From: Flavicella sediminum
GTDB taxonomy: Bacteria; Bacteroidota; Bacteroidia; Flavobacteriales; Flavobacteriaceae
Direction of reading: 5' to 3'
DNA: 64,000 bases
NCBI RefSeq assembly: GCF_006381105.1
Contig: NZ_VDET01000001.1
Span: forward strand, 231,434-295,433
A program made the position numbers and the translations under genes. Numbering within the stretch: the first letter of the stretch is position 1; every line of letters begins with the position of its first letter. The notes beneath the pieces were generated by a model. It made no database searches and was not told the origin of the DNA. It was given only the letters and a program-made list of their open reading frames with translations. This document shows, one piece after another, positions 55,997 through 64,000 of the stretch.

Positions 55997-57460
55997 TTAC
56001 ATAGCAACTAAGTCACCTGTAGTATCTTTTGTAGGTAAATCTGATTTACCCATCAAATAAATATCAACTTGTCTAGCCGCTTCTCTACCTTCTGAAATAG
56101 CCCAAACAATTAAAGATTGTCCTCTTCGCATATCTCCTGCAGTAAATACATTAGGCACATTTGTTTGGTATTTACCATAGTCTGCTTTGTAATTAGAACG
56201 TCCGTCTCTATCCAAACCTAATTGATCTGCAATAGTACTTTCAGGACCTGTAAATCCTAAAGCTAATAAAGCTAAATCACAAGGCCAAGTTTTTTCGGTT
56301 CCTTCTAATTCTATCAATTGTGGACGTTGTCCTGGAACCATTTTCCATTCAACTTCAACAGTTTTTAAAGCTGTTAAATTTCCGTCAGCATCTTTGATAA
56401 ATTCTTTTGTATTGATCAACCAATTTCTTTCACATCCTTCTTTATGAGAAGAAGAAGTTTTCAATTTCAATGGCCAGAAAGGCCAAGGAGTTGAAGGAGA
56501 TCTGTGTCCTGGAGGTTTAGGCATGATTTCAAAATTAGTCACAGATTTTGCTCCATGACGATTTGAAGTACCAACACAGTCAGAACCAGTATCACCACCA
56601 CCAATTACAATAACATCTTTACCAGTTGCTAGTACTTGATCTTTAACTTCTTTACCAAAAACAGCTTTTGTGTTTTGTGTTAAGAAATCCATAGCTTGCA
56701 CAACACCATTTGCATCAGCACCTGGAGTTGGTAAGCTTCTTCTTTCCGTAGCACCACCACATAAAACAACAGCATCAAATTTTTTCAAATCTTCTACGTC
56801 GTAATTTACACCTACATTTACGTTTACTTTAAATGTAATTCCTTCTGCTTCTAAAATAGCTACACGACGATCAATAACGCCTTTTTCCATTTTAAAGTTA
56901 GGAATACCATAACGCAACAATCCTCCGATTTCATCATCTCTTTCGAAAACCGTTACGGTATGTCCAGCTCTGTTTAATTGTTGAGCCGTTGCTAAACCTG
57001 CAGGTCCTGAACCAACAATTGCAATTGTTTTACCAGTTCTGTTTTTTGGAGGTTGAGGTTTGATCCATCCTTCTTTAAAGGCACGCTCAACAATATTTTT
57101 TTCTATGTTTTCAATAGAGATTGGATCTTCAATAATACCCAATACACAGGCTTGCTCACATGGAGCAGGACATAAACGACCCGTAAATTCAGGGAAGTTA
57201 TTTGTAGAGTGTAATATCCAAGAGGCTTTTTGCCATTCTCCTTGATGTACCATATGGTTAAAATCTGGAATCAAGTTACCAAGTGGACAACCACTATGGC
57301 AAAAAGGAATTCCACAATCCATACAACGAGATCCTTGCTCTGTTATTTCAGTATCACTTAAAGGTACTGTAAATTCTTTATAATCCTTTACACGGTCTTC
57401 TACAGGCGTGTAAGCTTCATCTTTTCTTTCGAATTCTTTAAAACCTGTTACTTTTCCCAT
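55997..57460 (-). CDS. gltD: Glutamate synthase small subunit
   Basis: 487 residues; passes electrons from NAD(P)H through FAD and Fe-S centres to GltB. The N-terminal cysteine clusters are CMDCGIPFCHSGCPLGN and RLCPAPCEQACVLG; FAD site IVGSGPAGLATAQQL; NAD(P) site VIGGGDTGSDC; and the C-terminal GD in NVFTAGDMRRGQSL. It follows gltB by 2 bases. Confidence 0.96.
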   Translation of the reverse strand: MGKVTGFKEFERKDEAYTPVEDRVKDYKEFTVPLSDTEITEQGSRCMDCGIPFCHSGCPLGNLIPDFNHMVHQGEWQKASWILHSTNNFPEFTGRLCPAPCEQACVLGIIEDPISIENIEKNIVERAFKEGWIKPQPPKNRTGKTIAIVGSGPAGLATAQQLNRAGHTVTVFERDDEIGGLLRYGIPNFKMEKGVIDRRVAILEAEGITFKVNVNVGVNYDVEDLKKFDAVVLCGGATERRSLPTPGADANGVVQAMDFLTQNTKAVFGKEVKDQVLATGKDVIVIGGGDTGSDCVGTSNRHGAKSVTNFEIMPKPPGHRSPSTPWPFWPLKLKTSSSHKEGCERNWLINTKEFIKDADGNLTALKTVEVEWKMVPGQRPQLIELEGTEKTWPCDLALLALGFTGPESTIADQLGLDRDGRSNYKADYGKYQTNVPNVFTAGDMRRGQSLIVWAISEGREAARQVDIYLMGKSDLPTKDTTGDLVAM

Positions 57461-57462
57461 TG

Positions 57463-60400
57463 TTATACTGTTTCTAATTCTTCAACCATTACTTCACCTG
57501 TTGCTAAACGAGCTAAGGCTTTTTTATACTCTGTTGGCATTACTCTCACAAAATTGCTTAAGCTAGTATCCCAATCAGCTAATAATTCTTTACCACGGTT
57601 ACTATCCGTATAAAGTACGTGCTTTTCAATCAATCCTTTTAAGTCAGCTGCATGTTCCTCATTGATTTCTTCAAATTCAATAGTCTCTGTATTACAAAGT
57701 CCATTGGTAAATTTGTTTTCTGGATCATAAATATAAGCGATACCTCCACTCATACCAGCTGCAAAGTTTCTTCCTGTATTTCCAAGAACAACTACTTTAC
57801 CACCTGTCATGTACTCACAACAGTGATCTCCAACTCCCTCAACTACAGTAATAGCACCTGAGTTACGTACGGCAAATCTTTCTCCTGCAATACCATTGAT
57901 ATAAGCTTCACCTTCAACAGCACCAAATAAACAAACGTTACCAACAATAATATTGTCTTCAGCAACAAAATCAGCATCTTTAGGTTTCTTTACAATTAAT
58001 TTAGCTCCAGACAACCCTTTTCCTAAATAATCATTTGTATTACCTTCAACAGTAAATGTCAAACCATGTGCTCCAAAAACTCCTAAACTTTGTCCAGCAG
58101 ATCCTGTAAAGTTGATGTTTAATGTGTCTTCTGGTAAGCCTAAGTGACCGTAAATTTTTGAAATTTCATTACTTACAATTGCCCCTACAGATCTGTCTGT
58201 ATTGATGATTGGGTAATTCAATGTCATTTGTTCTTTTCTATACAAAGCTCTATGAGAATCTTTCAAGATTTGGAAGTCAATTACATTGTCTAATCCGTGG
58301 TCTTGTTTCTCAGAATTTTTTATAGGCAATTCATTATAAGCAGAAGGTCTATGTAAAATAGCAGATAAATCCAATCCTTTTGCTTTGTAATGTGTAATCG
58401 CTTTGTTAGAGTTGATCTTATGTGTTTGACCAACCATTTCTTCCATAGTACGGAATCCTAATTGTGCCATAATCGCTCTTAATTCTTCGGCTACATAGTA
58501 GAAGAAGTTGATCACGTGCTCAGGAGTCCCTTTAAAGTTTTTACGCAATTCTTTGTCTTGCGTAGCAATTCCTACAGGACAAGTATTTAAATGGCACTTA
58601 CGCATCATAATACATCCTGAAGCTACTAATGGTGCTGTTGCAAATCCAAATTCTTCAGCTCCTAATAATGCAGCAATAGCAACATCACGTCCAGTTTTTA
58701 ACTGACCATCACATTCAACAACGATACGAGAACGCAAGTTATTCAATACTAAAGTTTGTTGAGCCTCAGCCAATCCAAGTTCCCAAGGAAGACCTGCATG
58801 TTTTAATGATGTTAAAGGAGAAGCTCCTGTTCCACCATCGTAACCTGAAATTAAGACAACATCTGCTTTTGCTTTAGAAACACCAGCTGCAATTGTACCA
58901 ACACCTACTTCAGAAACTAATTTTACATTAATTCTAGCTTCACGATTAGCGTTTTTCAAGTCATAAATTAACTGCGCTAAATCTTCAATAGAATAAATAT
59001 CATGATGTGGTGGAGGCGAAATCAATCCTACGAAAGGAGTAGAGTTACGTGCCGATGCAATCCATGGTAAAACTTTTTCACCAGGTAATTGTCCACCTTC
59101 TCCAGGTTTTGCACCTTGAGCCATTTTAATTTGAATTTCTTTTGCACTAGATAAATAGTGAGAAGTAACTCCAAAACGTCCAGAAGCAACTTGCTTAATA
59201 GCAGAGTTACGACTATCTCCGTTTACGTTTGGTTGGAAACGACGTCTGTCTTCACCACCTTCACCAGAATTTGATTTACCACCAATTCTGTTCATGGCGA
59301 TGGCCAAGTTCTCATGGGCTTCTCTAGAAATAGATCCATAAGACATAGCTCCAGTTTTGAAGCGCTTAACGATATCTGTCCAAGGTTCTACTTCTTCCAA
59401 TGGAATTGGATCTAAGTTGTCAAACTCAAACAATCCACGAATGGTCATTAAGTTTTCCGCTTGTTCATTTACAGTTTTTGCGTAAACATTGTAACTGTCT
59501 TGATCACTTAAACGAACGGCTTGTTGCAATTTAGCAACAGTAGTAGGGTTAAACATGTGTCTTTCCCCATTACGTCTCCATCGGTAATCACCACCAATGT
59601 TTAAACCTAAACGTTTGTCGATGTATGTGTCAGGATATGCGTATTTATATCTTTCTGTAATTTCTTTTTCAATTTCATACAATCCAATACCTTCAATTCT
59701 TGAAGCTGTATACGGGAAGTATTTTTCTACAAATTGAGAGTTGAAACCAACTATTTCAAAAATTTGAGAACCTCTGTATGAGTGTAATGTAGAGATTCCA
59801 ATTTTGTTCATTACTTTTAAGATTCCTTTTCCAATAGCTTTGTTAAAGTTGTCTACAGCCTTTTGTTCGTCCATTCCGGTAATAAAACCTTCCTGTACTT
59901 GAATTCTAATGATTTCATTAACCATATAAGGGTTAATAGCACTAGCTCCATATCCAAACAAAGTAGCAAAATGATGTGGCTCACGTGGTTCTGCAGATTC
60001 GATGATAATATCGAAGTAAGAACGCTTGCGTAAACGGTTCATTTGATGATTTACATAAGAACAAGCTAATAATGAAGGAATAGGAGCAAACTCTTTGTTA
60101 ACACCTCTATCTGATAAGATAATGATGTTTGTTCCTCTTTCTATAGCTTTGGTAATTTGAACAATAACATTTTCTAAAGCATCTTCTAATCCATTCAATC
60201 CTTTTGCTTTCGGATATAAAATTTCAATAGTTTCTGCTTGGAAACCGTCGATATCAATATTTCTGATTTTTTCTAAATCGTTATTAGAAATAACCGGGTT
60301 TTGTATGCGCAGTTTGCGACATTGTCTATCTGTGATACTAAAGATATTTCTATCTTTTCCTAAATTCAAACTGATATCAGTAACAATTTCTTCACGAATA

Positions 60401-61977
60401 CCATCCAATGGTGGATTGGTAACTTGCGCAAATAATTGTTTGAAATAGTTAGAAATTAATTGAGGTCTATCGGACAATACAGCCAATGGTGTATCAATAC
60501 CCATAGAACCTAAAGCCTCTTTTCCAACAATTGCCATTGGAGTAATTACTTCCTGAATATCTTCAATAGTGTAATTAAACAAACGTTGTCTTGTTTTTAC
60601 ATCAATCGTTTCAATTGGGCAAGCAATACTAGATGAAGGAACATCTTTTAAATGCAATCTTGTTTTATCTAACCATTCTTGGTAAGGTCTTTCAGAAACA
60701 ATTTTACTTTTAATTTCTTCGTCATTAATAATACGTCCTTCGTTCATATCAACCAAGAACATTTTACCTGGCTCTAATCTACCATGACTTGCTACATCAG
60801 ATGGGGCAACTTCAACAACTCCAATCTCTGAAGCCATAATCAATTTTCCACTTTTTGTAACTGTATATCTTGAAGGTCTTAAACCATTACGGTCTAATAA
60901 AGCTCCTACGTAATCTCCATCGGTAAAAGGTACAGAAGCAGGTCCATCCCAAGGTTCCATAATACAAGCGTTGTATTCGTAAAACGCTTTTCTTTCTGGC
61001 GACATTGTTTGGTGTTTCTCCCAAGCTTCAGGAATCATCATCATCATTACTTCTGGCAATGATCTTCCTGTATGTGTTAATAACTCAACCACCATATCCA
61101 TAGATGCAGAATCTGACTTTCCTGGCAAGATGATTGGGAATAATTTGTCTATTTGTGGCCCAAATACGTCACTTTTCATGATTTCCTCACGAACACGCAT
61201 TCTACTTACATTTCCACGTAAAGTATTGATTTCTCCATTTTGACACATATATCTAAATGGTTGCGCTAGCTCCCATGCAGGCATTGTGTTTGTAGAGAAA
61301 CGCTGGTGTACCAAAGCCAAACGAGTAACCAAATCCGTTTGCTGTAAATCTGTATAATAAGGACCTATGTCTTCCGGCATAATAATCCCCTTATAAATTA
61401 AGGTAGTATTTGATAAACTTGGTAAATAGAAGTAAGAGCTTTCAGACATTTTAGAAGCTGCAATAGCGTGCTCTGTAATTTTACGAGCTGCATATAACTT
61501 TGCTTTGAAGTCTGCTTCTGTTAGTTCCGTTGTTTTACCAATGAATAATTGTTCGATATTTGGTTCAGATGCTAATGCAATTGGACCTAGTTGAGAAGAA
61601 TCTACAGGAACAGTTCTCCAACCTAGTATAGCGAGTCCTTGTGCCTTGATTTCTTTTTCAAATGTCTCTTTACAGAATTTGTACTGATTGCTGTTTTTTG
61701 GTAAAAACACCATCCCTACAGCATATTCTCTTTGCTTAGGTAAGTCAAAGTCACATACTCTTAAAAAATATTCATGAGGAATATCAATTAAAAGTCCTGC
61801 ACCATCTCCTGTTTTTCCATCTGCACTTACACCTCCTCGGTGTTCTAGTTTTACTAGAATTTCTAGGGCATCATGAATAATTTGATTGGTTTTTTCACCT
61901 TTAAGGTTACAGATAAATCCTGCGCCACAGTTTTCGTGCTCAAATTCTGGTAAATATAGTCCTTGTTTTTCTATCAT
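57463..61977 (-). CDS. gltB: Glutamate synthase large subunit
   Basis: 1504 residues; makes two glutamates from glutamine and 2-oxoglutarate. The glutaminase nucleophile is the cysteine in HENCGAGF (residue 17), exposed after removal of a 16-residue propeptide, as in other GltB. The central and FMN domains include [17 protein letters not shown]. The 3Fe-4S cluster cysteines are in [15 protein letters not shown]. The C-terminal GXGXG beta-helix has [14 protein letters not shown]. First gene of the operon. Confidence 0.96.
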   Translation of the reverse strand: MIEKQGLYLPEFEHENCGAGFICNLKGEKTNQIIHDALEILVKLEHRGGVSADGKTGDGAGLLIDIPHEYFLRVCDFDLPKQREYAVGMVFLPKNSNQYKFCKETFEKEIKAQGLAILGWRTVPVDSSQLGPIALASEPNIEQLFIGKTTELTEADFKAKLYAARKITEHAIAASKMSESSYFYLPSLSNTTLIYKGIIMPEDIGPYYTDLQQTDLVTRLALVHQRFSTNTMPAWELAQPFRYMCQNGEINTLRGNVSRMRVREEIMKSDVFGPQIDKLFPIILPGKSDSASMDMVVELLTHTGRSLPEVMMMMIPEAWEKHQTMSPERKAFYEYNACIMEPWDGPASVPFTDGDYVGALLDRNGLRPSRYTVTKSGKLIMASEIGVVEVAPSDVASHGRLEPGKMFLVDMNEGRIINDEEIKSKIVSERPYQEWLDKTRLHLKDVPSSSIACPIETIDVKTRQRLFNYTIEDIQEVITPMAIVGKEALGSMGIDTPLAVLSDRPQLISNYFKQLFAQVTNPPLDGIREEIVTDISLNLGKDRNIFSITDRQCRKLRIQNPVISNNDLEKIRNIDIDGFQAETIEILYPKAKGLNGLEDALENVIVQITKAIERGTNIIILSDRGVNKEFAPIPSLLACSYVNHQMNRLRKRSYFDIIIESAEPREPHHFATLFGYGASAINPYMVNEIIRIQVQEGFITGMDEQKAVDNFNKAIGKGILKVMNKIGISTLHSYRGSQIFEIVGFNSQFVEKYFPYTASRIEGIGLYEIEKEITERYKYAYPDTYIDKRLGLNIGGDYRWRRNGERHMFNPTTVAKLQQAVRLSDQDSYNVYAKTVNEQAENLMTIRGLFEFDNLDPIPLEEVEPWTDIVKRFKTGAMSYGSISREAHENLAIAMNRIGGKSNSGEGGEDRRRFQPNVNGDSRNSAIKQVASGRFGVTSHYLSSAKEIQIKMAQGAKPGEGGQLPGEKVLPWIASARNSTPFVGLISPPPHHDIYSIEDLAQLIYDLKNANREARINVKLVSEVGVGTIAAGVSKAKADVVLISGYDGGTGASPLTSLKHAGLPWELGLAEAQQTLVLNNLRSRIVVECDGQLKTGRDVAIAALLGAEEFGFATAPLVASGCIMMRKCHLNTCPVGIATQDKELRKNFKGTPEHVINFFYYVAEELRAIMAQLGFRTMEEMVGQTHKINSNKAITHYKAKGLDLSAILHRPSAYNELPIKNSEKQDHGLDNVIDFQILKDSHRALYRKEQMTLNYPIINTDRSVGAIVSNEISKIYGHLGLPEDTLNINFTGSAGQSLGVFGAHGLTFTVEGNTNDYLGKGLSGAKLIVKKPKDADFVAEDNIIVGNVCLFGAVEGEAYINGIAGERFAVRNSGAITVVEGVGDHCCEYMTGGKVVVLGNTGRNFAAGMSGGIAYIYDPENKFTNGLCNTETIEFEEINEEHAADLKGLIEKHVLYTDSNRGKELLADWDTSLSNFVRVMPTEYKKALARLATGEVMVEELETV

Positions 61978-61996
61978 AATCTTAAAAATAAGAACG

Positions 61997-62004
61997 CAAA
62001 ATTA
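61997..62004 (-). promoter_or_regulatory. glt promoter -7 element
   Basis: TAATTTTG on the minus strand, an exact TAnnTTTG match, ending 20 bases before the gltB start. A TTG lies about 21 bases upstream as a possible -33 element. Confidence 0.5.
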
Positions 62005-62245
62005 CGTAAATTCAGTAATATAAACCAATAGAATGCCAACAGAAAAAACAAAAATGTATTAATTACAATTATGCCCTTGTATTATTGTTAATTGTTAAAA
62101 TTATCAAAGATTTATGATGAATTGTGTTTTTTTACACCAAAAAAGGATGTAATCGTTGAGAATTTGTGAATCAACTTTTTTTTAGATGAATAATATAAAT
62201 AGGAGTGATGAAATTGCTGCGTTTTTAGATTTATAAATAAAAAAA

Positions 62246-62272
62246 ACAGCCTTGCAAAATATGCAAGGCTGT
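62246..62272 (-). terminator. Terminator after amtB
   Basis: An 11-bp perfect stem ACAGCCTTGCA with a 5-base loop, then T-rich sequence on the minus strand. Confidence 0.85.
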
Positions 62273-62314
62273 GAATTTTATTGAATGAATTTCTAATAAA
62301 TGAATCAGAAATTT

Positions 62315-63553
62315 TTAATGATCATTTAATCTGTAATCAGGGTAAGCACTCATTCCGTGTTCGTGCTCATCCAGTCCTTCTACTTCTTCTTTTTCAGAAA
62401 CTCTTAATCCCATTGTTTTCTTAATGGTAAATAAGATGATAAAAGAAGTTGTCAAACAGAAAGCTCCTACGATTGCAACACCTGTTAACTGTGTTAAAAA
62501 TTGTTCCATACTAGCCATGGCTCCAAAGATACCTACAGCTAAAGTTCCCCAAATTCCACAGATTAAGTGAACGGCAACAGCACCAACTGGATCGTCTAAT
62601 TTTAACTTGTCGACTAAGGCAACGGCTAAAACAATAACGATACCTGCAATAGCACCAATGGCAATTGCATCGTTAGGACTCATTTGATCAGCTCCAGCAG
62701 TAATACCTACTAAACCACCTAATATACCGTTTAAGAACATTGTTAAATCAAAATTCTTATACAAGATTTGTGATAATATAAATGCTCCAACACCACCAGC
62801 GGCAGCAGCCAAACATGTTGTAACTAAAGTTAAAGAAGTCAATGCAGGGTCAGCAGATAAAACAGAACCACCATTAAATCCGAACCATCCTAACCATAAG
62901 ATTAGTACACCAGCAGTTGCTAAAGGAATGTTGTGACCAGCAATTACTTGAGGTTTTCCATTTTCATCAAATTTACCAATACGTGCACCTAATAACCAGA
63001 TCGCTACTAAAGCAGCCCATCCACCTACACCGTGAACCAAAGTAGAACCAGCGAAATCATAGAATCCCATTCCGTCTAAGAATCCACCACCCCATTTCCA
63101 AGCACCTACTATTGGGTAAACCAATCCTACGTAGATTACTACAAATACCATAAAAGAGGTCAATTTGATTCTTTCAGCTACGGCACCAGAAACAATAGTT
63201 GCAGCAGTCGCAGCAAACATTCCTTGAAATAAGAAATCTGTCCACCAAGTATATCCACCACCTGCATAATCAGCAGTCATTCCGTTTGCAGGAGCATCAA
63301 TTCCGAATCCAGCAAATTTTAAGAATCCACCGTCACCATCTTCAAATCCTGGGTACATTAAATTGAATCCTCCTATGTAATAAAGTAATAATCCTACACA
63401 AATAATAAATACATTTTTAAATAAAATGTTGATTGTGTTTTTTTGTCTTGTCAATCCGATTTCTAATAAAGAGAAACCTAAGTGCATGAAAAATACCAAT
63501 GCAGTACAAAGCATCATCCATACGTTATTCGCTGTAAATAAACCTGCGTCCAT
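62315..63553 (-). CDS. amtB: Ammonium transporter
   Basis: 412 residues, eleven membrane helices, no cleaved signal seen. Typical Amt motifs are LVFFMHLGFSLLEIGLTRQKN near the start, DFAGSTLVHGVGGWAALV (twin-histidine region), WLGWFGFNGGS, and AVHLICGIWGTLAVG with the second pore histidine. The cytoplasmic tail (VSEKEEVEGLDEHEHG) is acidic. It follows the PII gene by 20 bases, the usual glnK-amtB pairing in which PII plugs the channel. Confidence 0.95.
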   Translation of the reverse strand: MDAGLFTANNVWMMLCTALVFFMHLGFSLLEIGLTRQKNTINILFKNVFIICVGLLLYYIGGFNLMYPGFEDGDGGFLKFAGFGIDAPANGMTADYAGGGYTWWTDFLFQGMFAATAATIVSGAVAERIKLTSFMVFVVIYVGLVYPIVGAWKWGGGFLDGMGFYDFAGSTLVHGVGGWAALVAIWLLGARIGKFDENGKPQVIAGHNIPLATAGVLILWLGWFGFNGGSVLSADPALTSLTLVTTCLAAAAGGVGAFILSQILYKNFDLTMFLNGILGGLVGITAGADQMSPNDAIAIGAIAGIVIVLAVALVDKLKLDDPVGAVAVHLICGIWGTLAVGIFGAMASMEQFLTQLTGVAIVGAFCLTTSFIILFTIKKTMGLRVSEKEEVEGLDEHEHGMSAYPDYRLNDH

Positions 63554-63573
63554 AATTGTAATTGTTTTTTATA

Positions 63574-63912
63574 TTATTTTAAAGTTTCTCCTCCTTGTTC
63601 TCCTGTACGGATTCTGTAAGCTTCTGTAATGTCTGATACGAATATTTTACCATCTCCTATTTCTCCAGTTGAAGCCGATTTTAAAATTGCCTGAATTGTT
63701 GCCTCTTCAAAATCATCGTTTACAACGATAGATAGGTGGCGTCTTTGAATGTCACTAGTGCTATAAGCAACTCCTCTATATACATGACCATGTTTTTCGT
63801 GTCCTTGCCCTGTTACGTCCCAGTATGAGAAGAAGTTTACGTTCACAGCGTGTAATGCTTTTTTTACCTCAGAGTACTTAGACTTTCTGATGATTGCTTC
63901 GATTTTTTTCAT
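63574..63912 (-). CDS. glnK: PII nitrogen regulatory protein
   Basis: 112 residues. N-terminal KKIEAIIRKSKYSEVKKAL, T-loop with GHVYRGVAYS (tyrosine at the usual uridylylation site), C-terminal GEIGDGKIFVSDITEAYRIRTGEQG matching the PII signature. The B-loop-side stretch GQGHEKHGHVYRG differs from the enteric GRQKGHTE form. First gene of the glnK-amtB operon, reading leftward. GlnB versus GlnK cannot be settled by sequence; the amtB pairing favours GlnK. Confidence 0.93.
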   Translation of the reverse strand: MKKIEAIIRKSKYSEVKKALHAVNVNFFSYWDVTGQGHEKHGHVYRGVAYSTSDIQRRHLSIVVNDDFEEATIQAILKSASTGEIGDGKIFVSDITEAYRIRTGEQGGETLK

Positions 63913-63938
63913 GATAAATCTGTTTTATAGGTTTGTTA

Positions 63939-63971
63939 TATGGACTGTAAAGGTTTATTTTACAGTCCATA
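63939..63971. terminator. 13-bp hairpin at the right edge
   Basis: TATGGACTGTAAA and its exact complement around a 7-base loop. A T run follows on the plus strand. On the minus strand it would end a gene beyond the window, or form a leader hairpin upstream of glnK. Confidence 0.5.
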
Positions 63972-64000
63972 ATATAATGTTTTTTTAGAAAGAATATACA

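Larger units (their letters stand above)
61978..62314. other. 337-bp gap: glt promoter and amtB terminator
   Basis: Holds the glt promoter candidate at 61997-62004 and the amtB terminator at 62246-62272. Between them (about 62040-62240) I see AT-rich DNA and no gene. Confidence 0.5.

Overview
The window is low-GC DNA from a Bacteroidota chromosome, most likely a marine member of the Flavobacteriaceae. Evidence is the SusC/SusD pair, a hybrid two-component regulator, AT-rich leaders without clear Shine-Dalgarno sequences, TAnnTTTG-like -7 elements, many lipoproteins, and several sulfatases beside glycoside hydrolases. No transposase, phage gene, CRISPR array or rRNA gene was seen.

Region 1 (1-28984, almost all minus strand) is a polysaccharide utilization locus. 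It holds a SusC/SusD pair, a secreted FG-GAP/ASPIC protein overlapping an MFS transporter cut by the window edge, two GH2 enzymes, a GH16 endo-hydrolase with an ExDxxE active site, a GH43-CBM protein, three formylglycine sulfatases, a Kelch lipoprotein, a small Dabb protein, one plus-strand lipoprotein with a carbohydrate-binding-like module, and a hybrid two-component regulator (HTCS) at its right edge. Five promoters carry an ACA(A/T)A(C/T)G(T/C) box, four of them with a second element about 21 bp on, as expected for an AraC-type output domain. The susC promoter carries the first box only.

Region 2 (29023-41467) is sugar catabolism and its control. Two paralogous LacI repressors flank kdgK-eda and precede a seven-gene plus-strand cluster: zinc dehydrogenase, altronate dehydratase, tagaturonate reductase, lactonase, aldo/keto reductase, FucP-type permease and mutarotase. 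Read as a pathway this is L-galactose -> L-galactonolactone -> L-galactonate -> D-tagaturonate -> D-altronate -> KDG -> KDPG -> pyruvate + glyceraldehyde-3-phosphate. With a sulfatase-rich locus and a GH16 enzyme, the likely substrate is an L-galactose-containing sulfated red-algal galactan (porphyran or agar type). That is inference; the individual families are well supported. Each LacI protein appears to have its own palindromic operator, at its own gene and at the neighbouring target operon.

Region 3 (41584-55820) is mixed: tRNA-Phe, small membrane proteins and lipoproteins, an AraC regulator, a metallo-beta-lactamase-fold lipoprotein, an O-methyltransferase, and a compact run coding for a haem membrane protein, a flavin reductase-like protein, EgtB, EgtD, a racemase-family protein and an NmrA-like protein. 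Next come a TetR-controlled pair (DUF2459 and YiaA-like), a J-domain/KTSC protein and a cysteine-cluster protein.

Region 4 (55997-63912, minus strand) is nitrogen assimilation: glutamate synthase (gltB, gltD), ammonium transporter (amtB) and a PII protein.

Likely workflow: secreted GH16, GH2, GH43 and sulfatases cut and desulfate the glycan; SusC/D imports oligosaccharides; the HTCS senses a fragment; released L-galactose enters through the FucP-type permease, is oxidised to KDG and cleaved by KdgK/Eda, with LacI repressors sensing intermediates.
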